This document shows, one piece after another, positions 1 through 8,768 of a stretch of DNA of 17,008 bases. Below the pieces are notes generated by a model that did no database searches, was not told the DNA's origin, and saw only the letters and a program-made list of their open reading frames with translations. The translations under genes were made by a program, and so were the position numbers. Numbering within the stretch: position 1 is the stretch's first letter; the number at the start of each line of letters is the position of its first letter. This DNA comes from Lachnospiraceae bacterium (GTDB taxonomy: Bacteria > Bacillota > Clostridia > Lachnospirales > Lachnospiraceae): NCBI GenBank assembly GCA_900769115.1, contig CAAGFJ010000049.1:1-17008 (forward strand), in the 5' to 3' direction.

Positions 1-2
1 CA

Positions 3-89
3 TGCCGGCGACCGGAATCGAACCGGTACGGGAGTATAAGTCCCGCAGGATTTTAAGTCCTGTGCGTCTGCCAGTTCCGCCACGCCGGC
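3..89 (-). tRNA. tRNA-Leu (anticodon TAA)
   Basis: Read on the minus strand, the acceptor stem GCCGGCG (89-83) pairs with CGCCGGC (10-4), with discriminator A at 3. The anticodon loop CTTAAAA gives anticodon TAA (Leu, codon UUA). A long variable arm makes it a class II tRNA of about 87 nt, and the T-loop GGTTCGATTCC is present. The 3' CCA is not encoded, since the next bases are TG. It lies 4 bp behind tRNA-Tyr and is probably co-transcribed with it. Confidence 0.96.
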
Positions 90-93
90 TGAC

Positions 94-175
94 TGGATGG
101 AGGTGGATTCGAACCACCGAAGCAATGTGCAGCAGATTTACAGTCTGTCCCCTTTGGCCACTCGGGAATCCATCC
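94..175 (-). tRNA. tRNA-Tyr (anticodon GTA)
   Basis: Minus-strand acceptor GGATGGA (175-169) pairs with TCCATCC (101-95), with discriminator A at 94. The anticodon stem-loop reads GACTGTAAATC, giving GTA (Tyr). The D-arm TTCCCGAGTGGCC and long variable arm are typical of bacterial tRNA-Tyr. No CCA is encoded. It is the first gene of a two-tRNA unit, with a SigA-like promoter 22 bp upstream. Confidence 0.96.
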
Positions 176-196
176 ATTTGTCACTGACAATTAAGC

Positions 197-225
197 ATTA
201 TACTGCAAAGTCAGCAAGATTGCAA
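197..225 (-). promoter_or_regulatory. SigA-type promoter of the tRNA-Tyr/tRNA-Leu unit
   Basis: On the minus strand the -35 TTGCAA (225-220), a 17-bp spacer and a perfect -10 TATAAT (202-197) are visible. The -10 ends 21 bp before the tRNA-Tyr 5' end. The promoter starts only 7 bp after the GH13 stop codon, so the tRNAs are probably transcribed independently. No terminator is seen between the GH13 gene and this promoter. Confidence 0.8.
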
Positions 226-232
226 GAACATT

Positions 233-2338
233 TTATTCCGCTTTCAATATCATAGAGGAGATCTGCGGAACCTGAATCACCAACTGGTTATTCTCTACCG
301 TATGGAATGCCGGTTCTAACACATAGCCTTCCTCACCGGTTAAGATCAGCCGCCGTAAAGTATCTCCATTCACCATACCAAGGCGATCCACATCCAGGTT
401 CAATTCTACCTCTTCATAATTATTATTCAGAATCACAATCATCTTATCTTTGCGGTCAAATCTTCCATACGCAACCACTTTATGATCTCCATGTAAGAAC
501 ATGACAGAACCACGCTTCAATACCTCGTTCTCTCTGTGAATCTGTATGATATCCCGATGGAACAGGATCAGATCCCGATCCTCTCTGCCCCATGGATAGC
601 CCCGTCGGTTATCCGGGTCGGTCCATCCGCATAATCCTGCTTCGTCTCCATAATAGATCGTTGGTGCCCCAGGCCAGGTCATCTGAAATACAACTGCTTC
701 CCGAAGCACTCCCTTATTGACATTCTCATTCGCCGCCTCTGGTCCTAATGTATGGGTTCGTCCTACTCTACGATTCGTACGCGTCAGGAATCGGGAATGA
801 TCATGATTCGACAACTCATTCATCGCAACCTCTAACGATTGTCGATGAAACCGGCTCATGTGATGCCGCATTGCTCCAATAAAAGCATCCGGATTACCGA
901 GCAGATCCCCGCGGAATTCATCGGAATGTTTCTCCACACCGGTCAGGAACCAGGTAATCGGCTCCATAAATGCATCATAATTCATAACCGTATCCCACTG
1001 ATCTCCCTGCAGCCAGTTATATGGATCTCCATAATGCTCTGCTAAAATAATCGCATTCGGATTCGCTTCCTTGACAGCCGACCGGAAATCCCGCCAGAAC
1101 TTATGATTGAACTCCTCGGAATGTCCCAGATCTGCAGCAACGTCCAATCTCCAGCCATCTACATTAAACGGTGGGGATACCCATTTCTTTCCAATCCGCA
1201 TAATATAATCATACAAGGACTCAGAACCCTCGTAATTCAGCTTTGGAAGTGTATCGTGTCCCCACCAGCCATCATAGCTGGCATTATAAGGCCATGCATT
1301 CTCATCATAGAACTTGAAGAAGCTGCGGTACGGACTCTCCGCAGAAGGATATGCACCCTTCTCATAGCCCTCTTGATTCTCATAGATCAATTCTCTGTCT
1401 AACCACTTATTAAAAGAACCACAATGGTTAAATACACCATCTAATATGATCTTCATTCCACGACGATGAATCTCTTCTACGAGCTTGCAGAACAGCTCAT
1501 TACTTGCCTCCAGATTCTCCTTATTCGTAACACGGTTAATATACCGGCTGGAATTCTTATTCAGATTATCACCATTCTTAAGACATTCTCCCTCATCCGT
1601 AACAATCCGTCCAAAATGCGGATCCACATAATCATAATCCTGAATGTCATACTTATGATTCGAAGGTGATACAAAGATTGGATTCAGGTAGATAACCTCT
1701 ATTCCTAAATCCTGCAGATAATCCAGCTTATTCATAACACCCTGCAGATCTCCTCCATAGAAGCAACGCACATCCATGGCATCCGGATACTTATTCCAAT
1801 CCGTAACCTGCTTCGTATAATCTCCAATATAATAATACTCACTATCTAACACATCATTACCCGGATCTCCATTGCAGAACCGGTCTACATAAATCTGATA
1901 GAACACCGCACCCTTTGCCCATTCCGGTGTTGTAAAACCAGGCATGATGCAGAAATTATAGTCCGGGTTAATCTCTAACTGTACTCCTAACTTATTGTAA
2001 TAGCAAGTTGCATTACCGGAAATAATCTCAAAATAATAGTCCACCCGTTCTGATGTAAGTGCCGGAAGTGTCACTGCATAATAATCAAACAACTGATCTG
2101 TCTCCTGCACTGACATCTCAAAACGCTTTCCGTCACAGATTAAATACACAACATCTACATTAAACTTCGCAGTCCGAAACTTTAATGTCACCTCATCTCC
2201 CGGCATAGGTTCTGCCGGAATCCGATATTCTTTCGTACCATCACAAAACAATGCATCCGAACGAAGTGCCGGCTTATTCTGGAATGCATACGTCTGTACT
2301 TTCTGTGCACTTGAAAAATTCTTGAACGAGTAACCCAT
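233..2338 (-). CDS. Alpha-glycosidase, GH13 neopullulanase/cyclomaltodextrinase type
   Basis: A 701-residue GH13 enzyme predicted to hydrolyse alpha-1,4 (possibly also alpha-1,6) bonds in maltodextrins, pullulan or cyclodextrins. The N-terminal ~130 residues resemble the beta-sandwich (CBM34-like) domain of neopullulanase relatives. Then comes the TIM barrel, with the four GH13 regions visible: DGVFNHCG (from about 300), GWRLDVAAD with nucleophile D399, ILAEHYGD with acid/base E434, and NELSNHDHSR with D513. No signal peptide is seen, so it is probably cytoplasmic and acts on imported oligosaccharides. The ATG at 2338 is chosen because GGAGG sits 5 nt upstream; the longer GTG start at 2350 would place that Shine-Dalgarno inside the gene. 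It has its own promoter. Exact substrate cannot be read from sequence. Confidence 0.92.
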   Translation of the reverse strand: MGYSFKNFSSAQKVQTYAFQNKPALRSDALFCDGTKEYRIPAEPMPGDEVTLKFRTAKFNVDVVYLICDGKRFEMSVQETDQLFDYYAVTLPALTSERVDYYFEIISGNATCYYNKLGVQLEINPDYNFCIMPGFTTPEWAKGAVFYQIYVDRFCNGDPGNDVLDSEYYYIGDYTKQVTDWNKYPDAMDVRCFYGGDLQGVMNKLDYLQDLGIEVIYLNPIFVSPSNHKYDIQDYDYVDPHFGRIVTDEGECLKNGDNLNKNSSRYINRVTNKENLEASNELFCKLVEEIHRRGMKIILDGVFNHCGSFNKWLDRELIYENQEGYEKGAYPSAESPYRSFFKFYDENAWPYNASYDGWWGHDTLPKLNYEGSESLYDYIMRIGKKWVSPPFNVDGWRLDVAADLGHSEEFNHKFWRDFRSAVKEANPNAIILAEHYGDPYNWLQGDQWDTVMNYDAFMEPITWFLTGVEKHSDEFRGDLLGNPDAFIGAMRHHMSRFHRQSLEVAMNELSNHDHSRFLTRTNRRVGRTHTLGPEAANENVNKGVLREAVVFQMTWPGAPTIYYGDEAGLCGWTDPDNRRGYPWGREDRDLILFHRDIIQIHRENEVLKRGSVMFLHGDHKVVAYGRFDRKDKMIVILNNNYEEVELNLDVDRLGMVNGDTLRRLILTGEEGYVLEPAFHTVENNQLVIQVPQISSMILKAE

Positions 2339-2440
2339 ATCATCCTCCACTATACAGATCTACAATCTGCCTTCTACTCTTTTCTATCTCAATTCCTATC
2401 CTGCTTGTCTACTTCCCATCAAAACAATACCATCTTTTCC

Positions 2441-2469
2441 ATTTTACCCCATTCCCACGAATATAGCAA
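2441..2469 (-). promoter_or_regulatory. SigA-type promoter of the GH13 gene
   Basis: Minus-strand -35 TTGCTA (2469-2464), 17-bp spacer, -10 TAAAAT (2446-2441). The start point would be near 2434, giving a leader of about 95 nt to the ATG at 2338. It lies just downstream of the 2497-2527 terminator, so the GH13 gene is insulated from the ftsH operon. No clear cre site was recognised nearby. Confidence 0.65.
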
Positions 2470-2489
2470 CGAGAAATCACATAAAACAC

Positions 2490-2527
2490 CAAAGTAAAAA
2501 GGACAGCCAACGCTCGACTGTCCTTTT
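2490..2527 (-). terminator. Intrinsic terminator downstream of ftsH / of a candidate sRNA
   Basis: A 10-bp perfect stem, AAAAGGACAG (2497-2506) with CTGTCCTTTT (2518-2527), has an 11-nt loop. On the minus strand the stem ends in UUUU and runs on into TACTTT, giving a U-rich tail. On the plus strand the tail (CTGGAGAAGG) is not U-rich, so the minus orientation is favoured. It lies about 250 bp after the ftsH stop. Confidence 0.8.
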
Positions 2528-2600
2528 CTGGAGAAGGTATTTTTTTGTTACTTATGGGGTGTAGCAAAAAAACTATATAATGTATTGGGGGGGTTACAAG
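2492..2600 (-). ncRNA. Candidate C-rich small RNA (about 105 nt)
   Basis: This stretch between ftsH and the GH13 gene has no ORF but has its own promoter upstream (2605-2634) and a strong terminator at its end. The predicted transcript starts with an unpaired segment holding C7. A hairpin follows: stem GUUUUUUUG (2573-2565) with CAAAAAAAU (about 2547-2539), whose loop carries CACCCC. A linker with CUUCUCC then leads to the terminator hairpin. Three single-stranded C-rich or anti-Shine-Dalgarno-like patches suit a Gram-positive trans-acting sRNA. The alternative is an unused 3' region of the ftsH transcript. Seen: promoter-like and terminator sequences. Inferred: a discrete RNA. Confidence 0.4.
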
Positions 2601-2604
2601 TATT

Positions 2605-2634
2605 ATTATACGTATTTTGATGCAAAAGTGTTCA
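2605..2634 (-). promoter_or_regulatory. Putative promoter of the candidate sRNA
   Basis: Minus-strand perfect -10 TATAAT (2610-2605) and a weak -35 TGAACA (2634-2629) with an 18-bp spacer. The expected start is near 2598-2600. A perfect 0A-box-like heptamer TGTCGAA lies at 2677-2671, about 75-80 bp upstream of the start, but one or two such heptamers are expected by chance in 17 kb. Confidence 0.45.
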
Positions 2635-2774
2635 CAAACAATTCTTTTATTTTAAAAATCTTTTGTGCATTTCGACAAACTCATTTGTAAACATTGACCA
2701 ATAGCACCCCTTTTTTGTTCAATTTGTTTATTTTCCAACAGGTTCGGCTACAAATTCAACAAAGCAATGCCTTC

Positions 2775-4631
2775 TTACGGTGTTACAACTTCTCGATCAT
2801 CAAATAAAGCTTCAAACTCTTCTCTATCAATACGCTCTTTCTCCAACAGAAGATTGGCACATTTATGAAGAACATCCACATACTCCTCTAAAATGTGTCT
2901 CGCATCTACATAACATTCATCAATAATACGCTTCACCTCTTTGTCGATTGCTGCAGCTGTCTGCTCTCCTAACATCCTCTGATGTCCGATATCTCTTCCG
3001 ACAAATGTCTCTTCCTCATTATCTGTCTCGTAATTAATCAGACCCAACTCGTCTGACATACCATACTTCACAACCATGGCTCTCGCAGCCGATGTTGCCT
3101 GCTTGATATCCTGAGACGCTCCCGTTGTGATATCATCCATAATCATCTCTTCTGCAATGCGGCCACCAAGACTTACCTTGATATCCTGTAAGATCTTTCC
3201 CTTGGTATTGAATACATTATCATTCTCCGGCAATGGCATGGTATATCCCGCTGCTCCCTGTCCGGTCGGAATGATAGACACGGCATATACCGGTCCTACA
3301 CCTTCTAATACATGGAACAGAATAGCATGTCCTGACTCATGATATGCCGTAATCCGACGCTCCTTCTCCGGAACCACACGGGACTTTCGCTCTGTACCGA
3401 TTCCTACCTTGATGAAAGACTTATCTACATCCTCTTTGATAATATACTTTCTGTTATCTTTGGCTGCATTGATTGCTGCCTCATTCATCAAATTCTCAAG
3501 ATCCGCCCCGGCAAAGCCTGCTGTCGTTCTTGCAATCTCATGTAAATCTACATCTTCGCTCAACGGCTTATTCTTTGTATGAATCTTAAGAATATCCTCC
3601 CGGCCTTTCACATCCGGTCTGCCCACTGCAATCTTACGGTCAAAACGCCCCGGACGCAGAATAGCAGGATCTAAGATATCTACACGGTTGGTTGCCGCCA
3701 TAACAATGATTCCTTCATTGACGGAGAAACCATCCATCTCAACTAACATCTGATTCAAGGTCTGTTCTCTCTCATCATGACCACCACCTAGACCGGAACC
3801 TCTTCGTCTTGCCACTGCATCAATCTCATCAATAAATACAATACATGGCGCATTTCTCTTCGCGTCAGCAAACAGGTCTCTAACACGGGATGCTCCGACA
3901 CCAACAAACATCTCCACAAAGTCAGAACCTGAAATCGTGAAGAATGGTACATGTGCCTCTCCTGCAACTGCTTTGGCAAGTAAAGTCTTACCGGTTCCAG
4001 GAGGACCTACTAACAGAATACCCTTTGGGATTCTGGCCCCAAGCTCAATATACTTATTCGGATTCTTCAGGAAATCTACAATCTCCTCCAAATCCTCTTT
4101 CTCTTCTTTCAGACCTGCTACTTCATTAAATGTGATCTTATTATCACTGTCTGATGTCATCTTTGCACGGCTTTTACCAAAATTCATCATGGAGCCGCCA
4201 CCACTATTTGCATTCTGCATTCCGGCGAACAACATAACGAATACGATCATCGCCACTAACCCAAGTACATACGGAAGCATCTTCTCTATTATGCTCGGAC
4301 GCACCACATCACTCATCTCAAATGTCACATTCAGGTCGCTATCCTTCATCAGGTTATTATACAATTCCTGAAACTCATTCACATCAGATACATAAAACCG
4401 GATGGGGGTACCATCCTTTGTTGTAATCTCTACCGTACCGGTTGGAACTTCCGCATTCTGTTGTACATAAACCGATGCAACATTACCATCCTTTAATTCC
4501 TGCGAAAAATCGGTCTCAGTATAACTTGTGTCCACATTCTGATTGTTTCCCTGCAGCAGATAGAACACGCCAAAAATCAGCATGAACAACACGACATAGG
4601 AAATCAAACTCCGTCCTAAATTTTTGTTCAT
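2775..4631 (-). CDS. ftsH: ATP-dependent zinc metalloprotease FtsH
   Basis: Membrane-anchored AAA+ protease that degrades misfolded membrane proteins and short-lived regulators. The 618-residue length is normal. Order: TM1 (~9-26), extracytoplasmic domain (~30-115), TM2 (~117-137), AAA+ module with Walker A GPPGTGKT (209-216), Walker B IVFIDEID (264-271) and second region of homology ATNRVDILDPAILRPGRFDR (~313-332). The protease domain has zinc site HESGH (431-435) and probable third ligand D508 in TTGASQD. No key residue is missing. GGAG lies 10 nt before the ATG, and the gene starts 20 bp after hpt stops. It is the last gene of the spoIIE-tilS-hpt-ftsH cluster, the same order as in B. subtilis. 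Confidence 0.98.
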   Translation of the reverse strand: MNKNLGRSLISYVVLFMLIFGVFYLLQGNNQNVDTSYTETDFSQELKDGNVASVYVQQNAEVPTGTVEITTKDGTPIRFYVSDVNEFQELYNNLMKDSDLNVTFEMSDVVRPSIIEKMLPYVLGLVAMIVFVMLFAGMQNANSGGGSMMNFGKSRAKMTSDSDNKITFNEVAGLKEEKEDLEEIVDFLKNPNKYIELGARIPKGILLVGPPGTGKTLLAKAVAGEAHVPFFTISGSDFVEMFVGVGASRVRDLFADAKRNAPCIVFIDEIDAVARRRGSGLGGGHDEREQTLNQMLVEMDGFSVNEGIIVMAATNRVDILDPAILRPGRFDRKIAVGRPDVKGREDILKIHTKNKPLSEDVDLHEIARTTAGFAGADLENLMNEAAINAAKDNRKYIIKEDVDKSFIKVGIGTERKSRVVPEKERRITAYHESGHAILFHVLEGVGPVYAVSIIPTGQGAAGYTMPLPENDNVFNTKGKILQDIKVSLGGRIAEEMIMDDITTGASQDIKQATSAARAMVVKYGMSDELGLINYETDNEEETFVGRDIGHQRMLGEQTAAAIDKEVKRIIDECYVDARHILEEYVDVLHKCANLLLEKERIDREEFEALFDDREVVTP

Positions 4632-4651
4632 TCTTGTTAGTCTCCTTTATA

Positions 4652-5176
4652 TCACTCTTCTACAACGACACCAATATACGGAAGGTTGCGGTGTCTTTGA
4701 GCATAATCTAATCCATAGCCTACCACAAACTTATCTTCAATCTCAAATCCACAATAGTCTGTCTCAATATCAGCCGTTCTTCGATCGGGCTTATCTAATA
4801 ACGTAATAATCTTAAGGCTTTCCGGATTCCTTGCACTTAACAGCTTCTTTAAATGAAACAGCGTATTTCCAGAATCCACAATATCCTCTACAAGCAATAC
4901 ATTCTTGCCCTCAATATCCTCATCTAATTCTTTCTTGACGGTAATGTTACCCGCAGATACCATTCCATCTCCATAAGAAGAAACCGACATAAAATCCATT
5001 GTAACAGGAATCGTAATTCTCTTTGCTAATTCACAGGCAAAAAAAATGCTTCCCTTCAAAATAATCACCAAATGAAGCTCCTTGCCCGCATACTCCTGAT
5101 TCAACTGTTCTGCCAGCTCTCCAATCCGAGCATCCACTTTTTCTTCCGAAATCATCTCATCAATATGATAGTTCAT
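4652..5176 (-). CDS. hpt: Hypoxanthine phosphoribosyltransferase
   Basis: Purine-salvage enzyme that joins hypoxanthine (and usually guanine) to PRPP, giving IMP/GMP. The 174-residue length is typical of bacterial HPRTs. Visible motifs are LVIILKGS (36-43), the flexible loop SSYGD (66-70), the PRPP-binding VLLVEDIVDSGNTL (93-106), and DKPDRR (128-133) near the purine-binding region. GGAG sits 6 nt before the ATG. The first 17 nt overlap the 3' end of tilS, suggesting translational coupling, and ftsH follows 20 bp later. TilS and HprT are reported partners in transcriptional control of ftsH in B. subtilis, so the linkage may matter functionally. Confidence 0.96.
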   Translation of the reverse strand: MNYHIDEMISEEKVDARIGELAEQLNQEYAGKELHLVIILKGSIFFACELAKRITIPVTMDFMSVSSYGDGMVSAGNITVKKELDEDIEGKNVLLVEDIVDSGNTLFHLKKLLSARNPESLKIITLLDKPDRRTADIETDYCGFEIEDKFVVGYGLDYAQRHRNLPYIGVVVEE

Positions 5177-6635
5177 CGCCTACTCCTTCGTATCTCAACT
5201 CTAATATATATTGTATATCCATACATACCGGAAACACTTCTGATCTTCGCCTGCCAATTACCCATAAAACCAAATCTCCCATTGCTGCCAGCATCTCATC
5301 CGCCCTTGCTTCTTTCGGAATCTTCTCATCAATGAAATACCTCGACAAACGTTTGCGGCTGCCTGACCGATCAATGATCATATAGTCCTCAGGCTCCGGC
5401 TTCCGTATATACAACGTACTCTTTATTGTATCACACCCAAAGTATTTCGTATAGTTATTTTTGGAATTTCTAATGGTATTTAATAAAATCTCTCGATTCG
5501 TTGTCTGCATGCCTTTCAAATCAATGACCCGTGCATACAACATTCCTTTTGCAATAGCTGTTTTCTGCGGTTTTCCAATCAGTTCCTGCCAGTCCCAGGC
5601 AGCATATATTCTGCCTTCCTTTTCCTTCTTTACAGAGCATTTCCCAATTATCAGATTTTCATACGATACCTTTGCCTCTAATCCATACGGCAGAGAAACC
5701 GATCTGCCACTTTGCTTGAAAAGCAGCCCATATAAATCTTCAATATGCGCTGCCGTTATATCCTTCTTTCTTCCACTTGCACGGCACAACAATTCATATA
5801 AAACACGCTGCGCAAAAACAGGCTGTTCTTCTGACAAATGCAGCCGGTTCAGACTAAGCCTGCCTTCCTCATCAGATCGTACCCATTCTTCCATATAACG
5901 TGCAACCTGCTCCTCAAAAAAACTCTCGTAAGCTGCTGCCTGTCTCGCAAATGCAGCAATATGCACAACCGCCTGCTGATTCACCTCCATAAGCTCCGGT
6001 ATCACAAGGTTACGAATCCGGTTCCTCGCATATTCATTTGCCTTATTCGTAGTGTCCTCCTGCCAGGTCATCTGCCGTTTGTTAAGATAACGCATCATTT
6101 CTTCTTTCCGGCAATTAAGTAATGGGCGTATCACCTGCATCCTGCCCTCCCCCACCTTAAATGGAAGTCCACTGACCGGAAGCATCCCCCGCATTCCGGA
6201 CAGATCCGTTCCCCGGCTTAGATGAAATAACACCGTCTCTGCCTGATCATCCATGTGATGAGCCACTGCAATCTTCTCCGCATTCGTCCGTTCTGCCACC
6301 TCTGCAAAACGCATATATCGGCGCTGTCTTCCCATCTCTTCCTCGGACATTCTGCAATCAGCAGCAAGCGCGGGAACATCATCATAGAACACATGGCATG
6401 ACACCTGCACAGATTCGCACAGACGCTTTACAAATACCACATCTGCTTCCGCTTCCTCTCGGATACCATGATGCACATGTACTACATCCAAATGCAGATT
6501 CCACTCTGCCCGCAGTTCACATAGCACCAATAGCAGAGCAACCGAATCTGCTCCACCAGATACCCCTAATACAATATGATCTCCGTTCTCTATCATATGA
6601 TTCTGTAATATATACTTTCGCACTTTGTCGATCAT
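5160..6635 (-). CDS. tilS: tRNA(Ile)-lysidine synthetase TilS
   Basis: ATP-dependent enzyme that modifies the wobble C of tRNA-Ile(CAU) to lysidine so it reads AUA; essential in most bacteria. The N-terminal PP-loop VLGVSGGADS (about residues 22-31) binds ATP, followed by conserved HVHHGIR and AVAHHMDDQAET motifs. The C-terminal third resembles the TilS tRNA-recognition domains. The ATG at 6635 (MIDKVRKYIL) is chosen because AAGGAG lies about 7 nt upstream; an upstream in-frame start at 6683 would overlap spoIIE and lacks a good site. Length is 491 residues, normal for the family. It follows spoIIE by 25 bp and overlaps hpt by 17 bp. The B. subtilis genes yabS and yabT, which lie between spoIIE and tilS there, are absent. 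Confidence 0.95.
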   Translation of the reverse strand: MIDKVRKYILQNHMIENGDHIVLGVSGGADSVALLLVLCELRAEWNLHLDVVHVHHGIREEAEADVVFVKRLCESVQVSCHVFYDDVPALAADCRMSEEEMGRQRRYMRFAEVAERTNAEKIAVAHHMDDQAETVLFHLSRGTDLSGMRGMLPVSGLPFKVGEGRMQVIRPLLNCRKEEMMRYLNKRQMTWQEDTTNKANEYARNRIRNLVIPELMEVNQQAVVHIAAFARQAAAYESFFEEQVARYMEEWVRSDEEGRLSLNRLHLSEEQPVFAQRVLYELLCRASGRKKDITAAHIEDLYGLLFKQSGRSVSLPYGLEAKVSYENLIIGKCSVKKEKEGRIYAAWDWQELIGKPQKTAIAKGMLYARVIDLKGMQTTNREILLNTIRNSKNNYTKYFGCDTIKSTLYIRKPEPEDYMIIDRSGSRKRLSRYFIDEKIPKEARADEMLAAMGDLVLWVIGRRRSEVFPVCMDIQYILELRYEGVGDELSY

Positions 6636-6660
6636 TCTTATCTCCTTCGACCCGGTCTTC

Positions 6661-8757
6661 TTACCGTTTCCACACACCGGCAACTAATATGGTGCTGTCA
6701 TCCCTCATCTGCCCCCGCTGCATGGCGGATACCTCCTGCATAATCGATTCCGCCATCTTCTGTACATTATTTGTATCCAGATCTGCAATCAGTTCTGCTA
6801 AATATGTCTCTTTATTCTCAAACAGGATGCCGTCTAACACACCATCGCTCACCATTACAACGATATCCCCATGATATAGCTTTCTCTCACAGGTGTCAAA
6901 TTCTACCTGTTCTAACACACCAACCGGCAGAGATGTAGATCGGATACATTCTACACGCTCCTTTCTCCGGATAAATGTGGTCGATGCTCCCAGCTTCACA
7001 AAATCTGTCACACCACTATATAGATCCAGTACCGCAAGGTCTAACGTAGAACTTGTATTTCCATCATCCAGAAAACTGATAAAGGAATTGAGCAATTCAA
7101 TGGCAAGCTCCCGCCCGAAACCGGCTCGAAGAAGCTGTTCCAACAGATCAACTACCTGTTCACTCTTCATACACGCACTCTCTCCGCTGCCCATTCCATC
7201 TGAAATCATCAGCACTGCCTTACCGTTATCTAACCGGATCACAGAGAAATTATCCCCACAAAGCGCCTCCCCACTCCGATTCTTGCGGATAATCCCCGTT
7301 GTCAGCATATAATCAGCCTCTTCCGTAAAACAGAAATGACTCTCTCTCCGGCTGACCGTATCGTCCGCCCGATCCATACAGACCATGGCTTTCCCAACAA
7401 TTCCTTTCAGTGCATATGCCATTTGCCGTCCTGTCACAATCTGATCCTTATCCAGATAACAACTAATGTATACCTTTCTCCGGTCATCCGCATCTTTGAC
7501 AAGTACTGCCTTCGTAACCTGGACTCCCATTCTCGCAAAACGATACGCTACCCTTCCCTCAAACAATTCTACCTGCATCGAACGCTCCGATACGGTAACC
7601 GGAAATGATTCGATCACCTGTCCGATCTGACCCAGCTGCCGGATAAAATTCCGCCGCAATTCCATCACCCGGTTACTCTGTGCCTCTACCACATTAAGCA
7701 GGGAAATGCCATCCCCACTCAAATAGACATTACTAAGCCCTTCCGGCAGTTCATGCGGATGCTCTTCCTCATGGAGCAACAGCATTTTCTCCATTGCCAG
7801 AAATGCCTTTCCAAAATTCTGTATCCGCTCCCTGCTCGCTTCCTGTAACAGAATATCCTGGGAAAGCTGCGTCACCTCGTCCCTTCTGCCCCGCACCTGT
7901 TTCAACCATACAGACGGTGTCAGTAAAAATGCAGTCAGGACAATCATTGCACTCCACAGCATCTCCCGCTGCAATAATTCCGGTTCATATAACACCCCAA
8001 GTAAAATATATCCCGCCAGATAAGATAACAGAACGCCTGCTTTCCCCAATTCGCGCATAATGACAACAAGACTCGCTAACAGGATCATAACTGCCAGATA
8101 GGAGATTCTCTCCAAAGAAAATGCCAGAGTCAATCCTGCTATACTCCCCGTCGCAATTCCAATGCTGCCCTCAAACCGATATGTATTGTACAACAACAGA
8201 TATCCGGCAATCACAAATAACAAACTGATCGGCCGTTCCATCTGCGGGCAGCCAAACAATGCCACACTCATCATCGCAAAGATTCCCACAAACCGCTTAT
8301 TATCCGCAAACATTCTTCCGGTTCCCGCCCGAAATGCCAGGAAACCCTGTTCAAACACAAGCACAGAACAACCACTAATTATGCCCTCCAACAATGCATA
8401 TACCACACTGATCTCCTGCCCAGTCACCAGATACTGATATGGCATACTGACCGCCCACAAAACCACACCACTTGCCAGTGCAATCTGTTCATGACTGGCA
8501 AATATCTTACTACGGTCTGTTCCCTTTAACATGGCAAGCAAAAACAACAACACCAGACTGTATTTTATCATTGCCGCCCCATCAAGACAGCTTGCGATAC
8601 CAAACAGCAGCGCCAGAAACACACCTGCCGAACTTTGATTCTGTAAATATGCCCCCATAAAAAAGGGCACAACAAAAGGATACATTCCAAGCAGGCAGCA
8701 ACGTGCCACCAAAAACGCAAGGACATGTATCCCCCAATGTTCTATCTTATACCTCAT
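6661..8757 (-). CDS. spoIIE: Stage II sporulation protein E (SpoIIE), PP2C-type phosphatase
   Basis: Membrane phosphatase that dephosphorylates SpoIIAA to release SigF in the forespore and also associates with the polar septum. Residues ~10-290 hold about ten hydrophobic segments, a central regulatory region follows, and the PPM/PP2C domain occupies the last ~215 residues. Metal-binding acidic motifs are visible: GDNFS (D502), ISDGMGSGES (D520), VSDGVLDG (D638) and RDDST (D686/D687). The 698-residue length is shorter than B. subtilis SpoIIE (827) but usual for clostridia. The ATG at 8757 is chosen because GGGAGG lies 8 nt upstream; the in-frame TTG at 8781 lies before that site. The upstream 105-bp gap carries a probable Spo0A-type promoter and a hairpin touching the Shine-Dalgarno. 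Confidence 0.95.
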   Translation of the reverse strand: MRYKIEHWGIHVLAFLVARCCLLGMYPFVVPFFMGAYLQNQSSAGVFLALLFGIASCLDGAAMIKYSLVLLFLLAMLKGTDRSKIFASHEQIALASGVVLWAVSMPYQYLVTGQEISVVYALLEGIISGCSVLVFEQGFLAFRAGTGRMFADNKRFVGIFAMMSVALFGCPQMERPISLLFVIAGYLLLYNTYRFEGSIGIATGSIAGLTLAFSLERISYLAVMILLASLVVIMRELGKAGVLLSYLAGYILLGVLYEPELLQREMLWSAMIVLTAFLLTPSVWLKQVRGRRDEVTQLSQDILLQEASRERIQNFGKAFLAMEKMLLLHEEEHPHELPEGLSNVYLSGDGISLLNVVEAQSNRVMELRRNFIRQLGQIGQVIESFPVTVSERSMQVELFEGRVAYRFARMGVQVTKAVLVKDADDRRKVYISCYLDKDQIVTGRQMAYALKGIVGKAMVCMDRADDTVSRRESHFCFTEEADYMLTTGIIRKNRSGEALCGDNFSVIRLDNGKAVLMISDGMGSGESACMKSEQVVDLLEQLLRAGFGRELAIELLNSFISFLDDGNTSSTLDLAVLDLYSGVTDFVKLGASTTFIRRKERVECIRSTSLPVGVLEQVEFDTCERKLYHGDIVVMVSDGVLDGILFENKETYLAELIADLDTNNVQKMAESIMQEVSAMQRGQMRDDSTILVAGVWKR

Positions 8758-8768
8758 AAGGCATCCCT

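Noticed and set aside
808..815. 0A-box-like TGTCGAA on the minus strand inside the GH13 gene
   Set aside because: A 7-bp motif is expected once or twice by chance in this window, and it lies deep in a coding region. It also tempers the weight given to the one at 2671-2677.
2339..2350. GTG start at 2350 for the GH13 gene
   Set aside because: The GGAGG that best fits the ATG at 2338 would be part of the coding region if GTG were used.
2576..2581. Plus-strand TATAAT
   Set aside because: It has no adequate -35 and no plus-strand gene downstream; the minus-strand promoter nearby is more convincing.
3937..4371. 144-codon plus-strand ORF opposite ftsH
   Set aside because: It is antisense to the highly conserved FtsH AAA+ domain and has no ribosome binding site or family features.
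5461..5898. 145-codon plus-strand ORF opposite tilS
   Set aside because: Antisense shadow of a conserved gene, with composition typical of reverse-strand reading.
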